From assembly GCA_032158295.1 (NCBI GenBank), contig CM063246.1, forward strand, positions 19,216,991 to 19,280,990: a stretch of DNA of 64,000 nucleotides. Reading direction: 5' to 3'. Below, in pieces: positions 12,982 through 24,345 of this stretch (positions are counted from its first letter, which is position 1; the number at the start of each line of letters is the position of its first letter). The stretch is from Pycnopodia helianthoides (taxonomy: Eukaryota; Echinodermata; Asteroidea; Forcipulatida; Asteriidae). The notes beneath the pieces are model-generated. The model had not been told where the DNA came from. It searched no databases and worked only from the letters and a program-made list of their open reading frames with translations. The position numbers were made by a program, and so were the translations under genes.

Positions 12982-13310
12982 GTTTATTGGCCAAGCTGTT
13001 TAGTGCATCGGTCTCAAGTTCTGGGCGCAATTTCATAGAGCTGCTTAAGCACAAAAAATAGCCAAGCAAAACAAAAGTATGCTTACCAGAATAAGGTTAC
13101 CAGCCAAACTACCAGGCCAAACTACCATGTCACGTACAAATTGTCACTGTTATCCTGCTGATTTCTGCTTAGCAGAAAATTGCTAAGCAATATTTTCTGC
13201 TGAAGCAGCTCTATGAACTTGGGCCCTAATGCCGAGCCCTCAGAGTGCGGGTTCGAATCCCGGTCATAACACTCTTGTCCTTGAGCCAGACATTTTACTA
13301 TAACTCACTA
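12982..13310 (+). mobile_element. tRNA-derived SINE split by a MITE
   Basis: The left part (TTGGCCAAGCTGTTTAGTGC) matches a tRNA-Leu-type A-box region. The right part (GTGCGGGTTCGAATCCCGGT, near 13247) is the B box. The two are separated by an inverted-repeat element at 13023-13226. Removing that insert restores the spacing seen in the intact copy at 13769. Confidence 0.7.
13023..13226. mobile_element. MITE with GGGCCCAATTTCATAGAGC ends
   Basis: The left end GGGCGCAATTTCATAGAGC and right end GCTCTATGAACTTGGGCCC are inverted repeats 204 bp apart. Inside, the 'gcttagca'/'tgctaagc' stretches also pair. Relatives lie at 44016-44187 and, truncated, at 59445-59573. This copy interrupts a SINE between its A and B boxes. 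Confidence 0.75.
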
Positions 13311-13768
13311 GGCCATGTCTGATTTAATGGCATCGGCAGTCACTACAGCTCGAACACCAAACACCGCAATATCATATTCTTCAACGTTATTAGCCATAGC
13401 CGCAGTCGTTTGTCATGCCTGCCATTTTTGGAGTAAAATTACACAAAGTAGATGTTTGCATTTTCATTGGAGGATTGAAGATCATGTGTCACTCTTTAAT
13501 CAAACCATATATGGCCTAAGTTATACACTGTGCATATTCTTCCAATCCATTTTTACTAATTGCACACCAGACCACACCATGCGTTATATACAGCAATACA
13601 AAACGCCCTTTAAGAGGACCCCAGAAAACAATCTTGTACGGTTTGTTTATTCTCATAGTTGTACTCTCCGATCAGAGGGCAAATATATACTTGGATGTTT
13701 ACATAAAACAAAGTTTTGAATACATTGAAAATTATTTTCATTTGATGAAAGATGGAAAGCTTGTGGCT

Positions 13769-13960
13769 GGCATCTTGTGGCCGAGCGGTTTAGTGCATCA
13801 GATTCAAGTTCTTGTGCTGAGCCCATTAGGGTGTGGGTTCGAATCCCGGTCAGTACACTTGTGTTCTTGAGCTTGACACTTAACTATAATGGTTTCTCAT
13901 CACCCAGGGTAAATGGGTACCTGTGAGGGCAGAGATTTGGCAGCACAGGCTGTATACTCC
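13769..13960 (+). mobile_element. tRNA-Leu-derived SINE
   Basis: The head resembles a tRNA-Leu gene: the A-box region TGGCCGAGCGGTTTAGTGC begins at 13788 and the B box GGTTCGAATCC lies at 13836-13846. A tRNA-unrelated body with GGGTAAATGGGTACCTGTGA follows. The head lacks good acceptor-stem pairing, so I call it a SINE and not a functional tRNA. It is read on the plus strand, and any transcription would be by RNA polymerase III. Confidence 0.7.
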
Positions 13961-14475
13961 TCCCCAGTACAGATATTCGATCCCTGTTCTCACTTCACTT
14001 TGTACTGAACAGTGTTTACATCACAGTTGCAGATACAGAGTTAGGTTAAGTCCCTCCCTACCCAACAACCCTGTCCCTACCACATTGATCAAACATCTTC
14101 CGATCTTAATAGATGTCAAATCTTTGCTTCCGGGACAAAGAATATTGTTATTGTTTTACCCACAGACCAATGTGTGTTAAGTACACACAGATTTGGACCG
14201 ATGACCTTTGCCATTCTAGAGCAGATGTCTCACCACAAAACAACTGAGCTTGCCCAATAGCTAGAGGCATTTCCAATCCCATATTTTAGCAGCAGGTACC
14301 ACACCTGAATGATTTTAAAACACATCGGTGTATAGGTAAAACAAAGAAAAATTATCTAGCAGTCTGATTCCTTGCATGGAACAGTCATCATGTGACTGCT
14401 GAGCCAGCCCCCCTCCCCCAACAAGGCAAAAGTATCAAATAAGTATCTGGAACAAACCCTGAAACCAATAAGTAC

Positions 14476-14868
14476 TTAAAGGAACATTACAGAGTTGGTT
14501 TTTGCTAACAAAACAGTTGCTGGCAGTGTAAGCACTTTATGTAATCCACCATATACATAAACTGACAAACCTGTAGAAGTTTGAGATCGATCGGCCATCT
14601 GGGTCACGAGAAAAAGTGAAAAACCGGTTACATGTTTGCATGAAATCATACAGTTTCAACAAATGAGTAAAACGCTCACTGAGCGATAAACTCAAACCGG
14701 AAAATTAGTTTATTCATTTCTCATCAAATATGGCATTTCAGACAGAAATATTTCAAGGGATGTTTTCTACTATCATCATCATTAGACCGTGTAAGTTTTA
14801 TGTAAATCTGTGATCAAAAAGTATATTTTACAAGTTTTTTTCTTACCAATTCTGTAATGTTCCTTTAA
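14476..14868 (+). mobile_element. ~390-bp MITE with TTAAAGGAACATTACAG ends
   Basis: It begins TTAAAGGAACATTACAGAG and ends CTGTAATGTTCCTTTAA, an inverted pair of at least 17 bp. Three further copies are in this window: 36794-37174 and 43038-43426 (opposite orientation) and 49413-49778. All contain GATCGATCGGCCATCTGGG and the CGCTCACTGAGCG palindrome. TTAA at both edges could be a target duplication of the piggyBac type or part of the terminal repeat. Confidence 0.85.
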
Positions 14869-15076
14869 TTAAACAATACAAATGAAATTTAGGCACAATG
14901 GTACCATAAAGGTTTACATTAAGTACAATACTAATAAACTATGAAATTAGTTCATATCACTTTTGGGGGCCTAAGAAAAAGATTTCAAATCAATTTTTTT
15001 TCCCAGATATTTTTAACTGTTGTAGCTATCAGTTCGAAATTTGCAGCTTTGGCACTTCAAGGCACAATTCTCAACC

Positions 15077-15393
15077 TTAAAGGTACACACCGGCTTACTG
15101 TTTACCTAATTTAGTGATGTGGAATCACAGACAATAATTTTTAGATGGTTGTTGTATAAGAAAAAAAATCATCAAAATGTCACGTAATTTACGAAAAAAA
15201 AAAAACAAAAAAAAAACGCTTTCAAAGGTCAGCGTGGTTTGTCTCTGGCCCCACGAGACACGACATCGGCTAGCTCCCCACGCTGATGCACCGTAAAAAC
15301 ATGCTTCTGTAATGCGAATCTTACGTTCGATTTTTCATCATTATTTTCAACTTGTATTCATAAACTGAATACATAGTCGGTGTGTCCCTTTAA
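15077..15393. mobile_element. ~317-bp MITE with TTAAAGGTACACACCGG ends
   Basis: The left end TTAAAGGTACACACCGGC is inverted at the right end as GTCGGTGTGTCCCTTTAA. The family is distinct from the neighbouring TTAAAGGAACATTACAG family, although both start with TTAAAGG. An A-rich stretch lies in the middle. No coding capacity. Confidence 0.7.
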
Positions 15394-15539
15394 ATGAAAC
15401 TATGTGTACATATACCCCAATTTTTTAACATTTAAAGATGTTCCATTTTCTGATATAAAATCATTGACACACAAGCATTGAGACATTAAAGTACATTATA
15501 TAGAGCTTTTAAAAGAAATTATGAGAAATTGCTCCCTCA

Positions 15540-15893
15540 CAACGCCAGATGGCCACTTCAAGTTCAGGGCTACACTAAACTGATTTGGGCTGTCCACCCA
15601 AATCAACTGTCACCAGAGGCACATTGCCACCTACTCCTGGGCCTGAAACAGGGTTACCCCCTTCACAGTCCATAAGGATGTAGGCATGGGTATCATCCAC
15701 TAGGAGCCTGGCTGGTAGAGCAGGATGCACTACCTTCCCAACTTTTAACAAAGCAGATATGGTTAAGCGCCTTGCTCAAGGGCACAAGTGTCTGGACATG
15801 ACCGGGACTCGAAGCCACACTCTGCTGCTGACAACACCAGAGCTTGGGTCCGGTGAACTAGACCGATCGGCCACAACACGCCAGCTGGAAGAT
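15540..15893 (-). mobile_element. tRNA-derived SINE, full body, reverse orientation
   Basis: On the minus strand the head (TGTTGTGGCCGATCGGTCTAG) is near 15893 and the B-box-like sequence is GGCTTCGAGTCCC (revcomp of 15803-15815). The body then extends to about 15540 and contains TTGGGTGGACAGCCCAAATC. The body matches 53370-53605 over about 215 bp, so the two are the same family. The B box has one change from the canonical GGTTCGAATCC. Confidence 0.7.
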
Positions 15894-16619
15894 TGAGGCA
15901 ATTAGTGTTCTCACTTCTACTAATTAATGTACAGATAATATTCATCTTCAATATTGCATTCAACCTTGTGCTTTTTATGGTATTTTTGTGTTTCAGAGGA
16001 TTAAAGGCATATTCTTCAGTTAAAAAAAATAGGCTTAAGTATAACAAAAACAAATCTTATATCTATAAGTCTCATTGGTGAAGAAATGTATTTAAGTATT
16101 TAAAGTAACAAAATGGTTATACTTTTTCCAACATACATACATGCACCATTTTGAAAAAAAATAAGAACACACACATCAAATCGTGGTCTGACCAAATCAC
16201 TGTGCGTACCCCGCTGTCGAGTCAGCAATTTAAGGGTTCTAGACCCTGCCAACCCTTGGTTCGCAGGCGGCATAGTACCACAGCGCAGGGAGGCCAACCC
16301 CCGACTTAGCGTGCAAGCAAATCATTTTGTAAAAGGAATATTGTAGTACAAGAATGATTGGGATGATATTTCTAATGTTGATGACCCTATCCAATCATCC
16401 TCCAGTTGCATGATACCATTAATCCTCTGAGCTACACAAGTTGGAATCATCTTATGCCCTCAATCCTTTTATTTCTAAAAGCATCTTACTGGCTTAGCTA
16501 ACCTGATTGTTGAAATCATTTCTGAAATTTTATTAAAGTACATCTTGTCATAACAGCTATCCCAGTCACATGCACCAGTAAATATTACATTATTTAATTG
16601 GAATGGATGCATGGAATGA

Positions 16620-16880
16620 AATGTTGTCTTGGATGAGAAGTTGAGCAGTTCTGTTGATATTGCTGAATGTGATTCCATTCTGTGAAACCAATCTTTGCAA
16701 TCTTTCATTTTGAAGGGTCTCCAGTGGTTATTGATAACAGTTCTGTTGATATTGATGAATACGATTCCATTACTTGAAATCAGTACATGAAGTCTTTCAT
16801 TTTGAAGGTTCTCAGCGGTTATTGATTAGAAGTTTTGTTGGTTATGTTGAATGTGATTCAATTCCTTGTAATTTATAGTC
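16620..16880 (+). repeat. Three diverged ~110-bp tandem units
   Basis: The phrase 'cagttctgttgatattg' occurs near 16645 and 16738, with a third, more altered form near 16830. Each is followed by an 'atgtgattccattc'-like stretch, and the first two also by 'tctttcattttgaagg'. Copies are clearly related but diverged. No protein frame runs through them. Confidence 0.55.
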
Positions 16881-17756
16881 TCCTTTAGTTGATAACAGTT
16901 CAGTTGAAGTTGTTGCAATTCAAATACTACAATATCATAAAACTGCAATTGTACAGATCTTGATGCCATCAATTCGCTATTAGCAATTGATACATCCATC
17001 CTCCATTGGTTTAAAGCATCTTGTAATCACATCTCCTGCACTGGGTTCTGGCTGTGAGCATGTCCTCAATACTTCTCTGGGTTTATCAATTTCTTCCTTT
17101 AGTAAAACTGATGAATTCTTCCTCAGAATCTTACTTTTTTGAAGGCATCGTTAGCTGTGTCATTTGGATGCATATCTTTGGGGTAGTTGAAGCAGATGGC
17201 GGTAACTTTGTTCTAGTTCTTCATGTCTCTGCATGTCTCTTCATTTACCATTGTTGTAAATGTTTATCTGCCATTTGAAGGATAGTTCATCATTGTCTCC
17301 TTTCAAAAAGCTCAAAGTTTTCACTGCTGAGTTCTTACATGTAGATACCACAAACAACCCTTAACCCTGGGTAGGGCCCAACCAGGTAGAACCACTGAGG
17401 GAAAGTGGACCTGTAACATCGCGTGGGCAGGTGTGTCTGATCCTGAAGTAGCTCCTGCTACCCGCTACCCTTACAAAGTCCCTAAAGTAGCATGTGACTA
17501 GGATAGCACTAACAATTAAATCAGCTGTGGGATAAACTAGTTTACAATTTTTAAACTTGATTCATAAATATCATGACATCTCATGGCATGTACAGTACAG
17601 TGGAAACTCTTAAATTCATTTATAAACACAGGATGATATGTGCTATAAGTCTTCAGTTGCTACACCCTCTTAAGCGTCTTCAATGAACAACAGTCTTCAA
17701 TTTACAAAAAACTTTAAAAGTTTTTTAAGAAACAATGTTTTACGAATCCCAATCTC

Positions 17757-17880
17757 AATTTCTAGGATGTCTGGCAGCAGGACAGACAACAGCCAATAGA
17801 CTGTGCAAGCCTCATGCGTATTCAAAATTCTGCCACCAGATTGGTCCCAACCATATTGAGCTTTTCTTGTGGGAGTATAA
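17757..17880 (+). pseudogene. Possible remnant of a non-LTR retrotransposon reverse transcriptase
   Basis: One plus-strand frame reads MRIQNSATRLVPTI at 17814-17855. This resembles the conserved RVQNSAARLV motif found towards the C-terminus of CR1/L2/Jockey-type reverse transcriptases. Stops and frame changes lie on both sides, so this would be a dead fragment. The match is short and could be chance. Confidence 0.3.
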
Positions 17881-19213
17881 AACTTAGCTATAAAACAATA
17901 TGCATCAGTCAAATGCATCTAACAAATCAATAAAGAAAACCTTAGAATAAGACTTGACCTCCGTTTACGGTTACTTGTAAATTATTTAGAATTTTGCCCA
18001 ACTGACATTCATGTTCTCATTAAACCTTTGTCTAGTTGCACAAATTTGGGCTGATTGGCAAAAAGGGATAAGCATACTTCTCCCAAGTTTTGATACCAAA
18101 TTATTCAATCAACAGTTGAATATTTACTCTTGATGAGCTAATTTTTTTGTCATGATTGATGTATACTAAAACACACGTTGAGAAGTACATTGAAGATTCT
18201 TAAACTGCTTATTGCTGTATTACGTGAAGTACACATCTACAAGTGTTTCAACTCATGACAAACCATGATATCTATATCTGTTTCAACTACTAGTGAATCT
18301 AAAACTCATTTCATAATAACTGCATTATTGGTCACTTAAACCAAGCCCAAGCTGATCAAATTTAAGTGACATTTAATCCCATTCTATTTAATATTCTGTT
18401 TTTACTCAATACTGAACAAGCCACAAAAAGTCTTTAGCAGAAAACTTACACTTTTGGTTAAAATATCATGCTATGAATAACAAAAACTGAGATCAAGATT
18501 GATGCATTTGGCAATCGTGAATAACATTTAACATTCTGACTAATCCAAACATTGAAGTTGGCTGCAACTCCAACTTTTAGAATAATTTGTTTGATTGCAA
18601 TGATCTGATGTTCATACTTGAACTTGTCTATGACCATCAGATCAATAAAGAAGCACTGACAGGAGCATATTATTGTATCAACATGGACACTTCTACCTAT
18701 ATGGTGCTCTTTATTTACATTTTGGTTCAGAAATTGAAAACTAAAGTTTACCAAAAGTGTTTTTTTCATTAAGCTGATATTCAGAATGCCATCACACAAT
18801 CTTATTTGTGCTTTAACTGCAGAGTTTAATGACATATTTTTGTGAAGAAATAAGGTTTGATTCCCAGATGCAGGCTTGATGCTGTGTTCTTGTAAGGGCA
18901 AGGCAGTTCTTCCCTAGTAAAGGGCACCTCTATGAGGGAAATGAATATAGAGATCCTTCCCAGGTTGAGAGCAATACAGCAAACTAATGATATAACTCTC
19001 ACTGTTAAGGGCTCAAATTTTTGGGGAAAATCCACAAGACCGCAGGGCATGTAGCTCAAAATACTTACTGGACCAGACGTCTTTTTTTACAAGACCAGAT
19101 CGGTCACAGTTTAATACGCATTCAACTGCTTTTATATGAACAAGCACTAAGGCATGTACTAAGAGAAGGGTTATCTCATTTATCTTAATTGTATTAAGTA
19201 TAAACCATGTTAC

Positions 19214-19275
19214 ATTTGTTTACAGAGTGGTGATCTCGTACATTATTTGTTTACAGAGTGGTGATCTCGTACATT
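19214..19275 (+). repeat. Perfect 31-bp tandem duplication
   Basis: A 31-base unit containing TTTACAGAGTGGTGATCTCG occurs twice in direct succession with no visible differences, which points to a recent event. Confidence 0.85.
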
Positions 19276-19894
19276 ATACAGCTATTCCTGACAGGCAAGA
19301 TGCTACACTAACACAGGCTCAATGAGAAAATTTATATTTTGTGTCATAATTTTCACATAAATTCAAAGTTTACAAAAGCAACAGCTGTACAGCTTTTGAC
19401 ATGTCCCCCCTTTCTTCATATCAAAAGTTGAGGAAAATCAGACAGTGCGATCTCCATAAAACGTAAAATTTGCTGTATTCTTCCATTGAGCTGTATACAA
19501 ATGTGCCCGCCGGAAGTCCAGGCTCTGTGGCTCTTTTGTAAACATGTGATGTCACAGGTTACATCGTCTATACTTGATTACTCGTAGAATTGAAAGGTAT
19601 TTTGTCCGACCCACGGTCAACATTTGAATATAACTTGTTTTTGTTCAGACATTACAAAGTCAGGTAATGTTATTCAATTGAAAAACACAAGACTTTTGGA
19701 CTTGTCAGGTCCAAGGTTTACTGGCCGACACTAAATTCAGTGGCCTCGGTCCTGTGTTCCAGTGTAACATTCGAGCCCTGTACATATAGTTAGATAAATA
19801 ATACAAAACTCATTGAACCCTCATTATTGACTAGTTTGTCTGTGGCTTTTTTCTGAAGTCAATACTATTTTATTGCAGCCTTATTAGTACTGAA

Positions 19895-20326
19895 GTCGAA
19901 GATTTTATTATGTGCTGACATTCAAAAATATATATTTTTATCAAAGTATAAGGTTTAGGTTTACTCATTCATTTCAAGTGACAGAGCAAATGGAAAATAT
20001 AATAAACAATCGTGAATAATATTTGAACCCAAACTCCAAAGACTCTAAAGATTTAGACTCTTGTGGACTGTTGTGGTGGTCAAGTAAACACACACAAACC
20101 CATTATACCCAATTTAATCTACTTTTGAAAAAAAAATTATTGTGTTGACAATCAAGAAAATATATTATTTTTTAAAGTATAAGGTTTAGATTTACTTCTT
20201 CATCTTCAGTTACAGAACAAATGGAAACATGGGTTTGTGTGTGTTTACTTGACCACCACAAGAGCCCACAAGAGTCTAAGTCCAATCTGACTTTGGAGTT
20301 TTGGTTCAAATATATTCATGATTCTA
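19895..20326. repeat. Interleaved direct and inverted repeats
   Basis: Arms at 20008-20106 and 20228-20326 are inverted copies of each other (both contain CTTGTGGTGGTCAAGTAAAC or its close variant in opposite orientation). The first arm and the loop are each preceded or filled by a direct repeat (19895-20004 and 20115-20227, sharing AAAGTATAAGGTTTAG). The order is direct copy 1, arm, direct copy 2, inverted arm. No open frame or transposase was seen. Confidence 0.7.
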
Positions 20327-20885
20327 AATAATCACATCAACCCTACTTCCCTTAAAGATTACTGACTGTTTATCTACATTGGATATGGGATCAGCTTTGT
20401 GCAATAATGATATCCTTCCTTTAAGTAAGACAAAAAAGTGTAGAAGTGACTCCAATGAATCAGTGAATATCTGGGTTCTGGGGTTTTTGTTACAATACAG
20501 AAAAAACAAAGGACCATGTTAACTTTCAATAAATTTTAACGCAATAACAGGGATACTAAGTCTATGATTTGTATTAATTCAAATTTTCTAGTTTCTATGA
20601 AAAACAGGTCAGTGAATTGAACGTTTTGTCAAGTGCATGTAATCACCTTTTAAAACTGTCAATTAATATGATTTGTAACTTCTTCTTGTTTGTATTAACA
20701 AAAATGTGTAAAATTTAAATCCTTTTCCTTGTTTTGAGAGTATACTTCGATTGGTAATTTTGAACCATGAACAGCTGTTTCTTTTTGTTGATGATCTCTA
20801 AAACTTTACCACACCTTTAACATAACTCCTTGTGAATTCCAAATATCAATACAGGAACACAGATAGACTGAATAATCATTTGATT

Positions 20886-23800
20886 AAACAACAAAAGGAG
20901 CTGTTGGAGGTTGAATGCAGAGCAGTGCCTCAAACATTTTAACAGATTTAAAAGAAAGGAATTATAGAAACAAAGGAGCTGTTTGTGGGTGAATGCACAG
21001 TAGTACCTCAATATTCTAACAGATTTAGAAGGAAGAAAGTTTAGAAACAAAGGAGCTGTTGGTGGCTCTATGCAAAGTAGTGCTTTAACATTACAACAGA
21101 CTTATAAGAAAGAAAATTAAGAAACAAGAGAACTGTTGGAGGTTGAACGCACAGTAGTGTCTCAACCTTCTGACAGATTTATATTAAAAAAAGTGTAGAA
21201 ACACTGGATCTGTTGGTTGTTCAATCTGCAGAATTGTTTCAAAATTCTAACAGATTTAGAAGAAGGAAAGTTAAGAACAACACAGCTGTTGGACGTTGAA
21301 TGCACAGTAGTGCCCCAACATTCTAACAAAATTATAAGAAAGAAATTGTAGCAACAAAGAAGCTGTTGGTGGTTCAATGCACAGTAGTGCTTCAATATTC
21401 TAACAGATTTAGAAGAAAGAAAGTGTAGAAACAATAGTAGTGACTCAACATTCCAACAGATTTATATTTAAAAAAAAGTGTAGAAGCACTGGATCTGTTG
21501 GTTGTTCAATACACAGTATTGCTTCAAAATTCTACCAGATTTAGAAGAAGGAAAGCTAAGAACAACACAGCTGTTAGATGTTGAATGCACAGTAGTGCCT
21601 CACTATTCTCACAGATTTAAAAGAAAGAAATTGTAGAAACAAAGGAGCTGTTGTTGGTTCAATGCACAGTAGTTCCTCAACACTCTAACAGATTTAAAAG
21701 AAAGACAGTTTAGAAACAAAGGAGCTGTCGGTGGTTTATTTCAAAGTATTGCTTCAATATTCATAAAGATTGAGAAGAAACAAAGTTTTGAAACAAAGTT
21801 TTGAAACAAAGTAGCTGATGGTGGTTGAATGCACAGTAGTGCCTCAACATTCTTACAGATTTTGGAAAAAAAGTTTAGAATCAATGCAGCTGTTTGAGCT
21901 TGAATGCACAGTAGTGCTTCAAAATTCTGACAGATTTACGAGAAAGAAAGTTTAGAAACATTGGAGCTGTTGGAGGTTGAAGGCATAGTAGTGCCTCAAC
22001 AAACTTACATATTTATAAGACAAAAGTCTAGAAACAAAGGAGGTGATGGTGGTTCAATGCACAGTAGTGACTCAACATTCCAACAGATTTATATTAAAAA
22101 AAAAGTGTAGAAGCGCTGGATCTGTTGGTTGTTCAATACACAGTATTGCTTCAAAATTCTACCAGATTTAGAAGAAGGAAAGCTAAGAACAACACAGCTG
22201 TTAGATGTTGAATGCACAGTAGTGCCTCACTATTCTCACAGATTTAAAAGAAAGAAATTGTAGAAACAAAGGAGCTGTTGTTGGTTCAATGCACAGTAGT
22301 TCCTCAACACTCTAACAGATCTAGAAGAAAGACAGTTTAGAAACAAAGGAGCTGTTGGTGGTTTAATTCAAAGTATTGCTTCAATATTCATAAAGATTGA
22401 GAAGAAACAAAGTTTTGAAACAAAGTTTTGAAACAAAGTAGCTAATGGTGGTTGAATGCGCAGTAGTGCTTCAAAATTCTAACAGATTTATGAGAAAGAA
22501 AGTTTAGAAACATTGGAGCTGTTGGAGGTTGAAGGCATAGTAGTGCCTCAAAAAACTTACATATTTATTAGACAGAAAGTCTAGAAACAAGGGAGGTGAT
22601 GGTGGTTCAACGCACTTAGTGACTCAACATTCTAACAGATTTAGAAGAAAGAAAATGTAGAAACAAAGTAGCTGTTGGTGATTCAATAAACAGTATTGTT
22701 TCAATATTCAAACAAATTTAGAAGAAGGAAAGTTAAGAATGTTGGACGTTGAATGCACAATGGTGCTTCAACATTCTCACATAATTATTGGAAAGAAAGT
22801 GTAGAGACAAAGGAGCTGTTGGTAGTTGAATGCACACTAGTGTCTCAACATTCGAACAGATTTATAAGAAAGAAAGTGTAGAAACAAAGGAGCTGATGGT
22901 GGTTCAATGCACAGTAGTGCCTCAACATTTTAACAGATTGAGAAAGAAGAAAGTGTAGAAACAAAGTAGCTGTTGGAGGTTGAATGCACAGTAGTTCCTC
23001 AACACTCTAACAGATTTAGAAGAAAGACAGTTTAGAAACAAAGGAGCTGTTGGTGGTTTAATTCAAAGTATTGCTTCAATATTCATAAAGATTGAGAAGA
23101 AACAAAGTTTTGAAACAAAGTTTTGAAACAAAGTAGCTGTTGGAAGTTGAAGGCATAGTAGTGCCTCAAAAAACTTACATATTTATTAGTAAGAAAGTCT
23201 AGAAACAAGGGAGGTGATGGTGGTTCAACGCACTTAGTGACTCAACATTCTAACAGATTTAGAAGAAAGAAAATGTAGAAACAAAGTAGCTGTTGGTGAT
23301 TCAATAAACAGTATTGTTTCAATATTCAAACAAATTTAGAAGAAGGAAAGTTAAGAACGTTGGATGTTGAATGCACAGTGGTGCTTCAACATTCTCACAT
23401 AATTATTGGAAAGAAAGTGTAGAGACAAAGGAGCTGTTGGTAGTTGAATGCACACTAGTGTCTCAACATTCGAACAGATTTATAAGAAAGAAAGTGTAGA
23501 AACAAAGGAGCTGATGGTGGTTCAATGCACAGTAGTGCCTCAACATTTTAACAGATTGAGAAAGAAGAAAGTGTAGAAACAAAGTAGCTGTTGGAGGTTG
23601 AATGCACAGTAGTTCCTCAACACTCTAACAGATCTTGAAGAAAGACAGTTTAGAAACAAAGGAGCTGTTGGTGGTTTAATTCAAAGTATTGCTTTAATAT
23701 TCATAAAGATTGAGAAGAAACAAAGTTTTGAAACAAAGTTTTGAAACAAAGTAGCTGTTGGAGGTTGAAGGCATAGTAGTGCCTCAAAAAACTTACATAT

Positions 23801-24345
23801 TTATTAGACAGAAAGTCTAGAAACAAAGGAGGTGATGGTGGTTCAACGCACTTAGTGACTCAACATTCTAACAGATTTAGAAGAAAGAAAATGTAGAAAC
23901 AAAGTAGCTGTTGGTGATTCAATAAACAGTATTGTTTCAATATTCAAACAAATTTAGAAGAAGGAAAGTTAAGAACGTTGGATGTTGAATGCACAGTAGT
24001 GCTTCAACATTCTCACATAATTATTGGAAAGAAAGTGTAGAAACAAAGGAGGTGATGGTGGTTCAATGCACAGTAGTGCCTCAACATTTTAACAGATTGA
24101 GAAAGAAAGAAAGAAAGTGTAGAAACAAAGTAGCTGTTGGAGGTTGAATGCACAGTAGTGCCTCAACATTCTATCAGATTTAAAAGAAAGTATAGGAACA
24201 AAGGAGCTGTTTGTGGGTGAATGCACAGTAGTGCCTCAACATTCTAACAGATTTAAAAGAAAGAAAGTGTAGAAACAAAGGAGATGTTCGAGATTGAATG
24301 CACAGTAGTGCCTCAACATTTAAACAGAAGGAAGGACTAGCACTA
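20886..24345 (+). repeat. Minisatellite of ~76-bp units with higher-order blocks
   Basis: About 45 diverged units follow the pattern 'aacaaaggagctgttggtgg', 'ttcaatgcacagtagtgcct', 'caacattctaacagattta', 'gaagaaagaaagtgtag'. Variant units recur in order: the variant with TTCCTCAACACTCTAACAG appears near 21671, 22298, 22993 and 23611, giving a higher-order period of roughly 620-695 bp. Minus-strand frames of 77-128 residues arise because some units are multiples of three. The units change length, so I do not regard them as protein. Confidence 0.85.

Larger units (their letters stand above)
12764..13727. repeat. ~200-bp direct repeat pair from a local duplication
   Basis: 12764-12965 and 13526-13727 are close copies (shared text includes CACCATGCGTTATATACAGC and AAAACGCCCTTTAAGAGGAC). 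Each is followed by a tRNA-Leu-like SINE, at 12982 and 13769. A segment of about 760 bp containing a SINE was therefore probably duplicated in tandem. Open frames over these copies (68 and 134 residues) are shared because of the duplication, not because of a gene. Confidence 0.75.

Noticed and set aside
13769..13870. Functional tRNA-Leu gene
   Set aside because: A and B boxes are present, but the acceptor stem does not pair and a SINE body follows; there are other diverged copies at 12982 and 15893.
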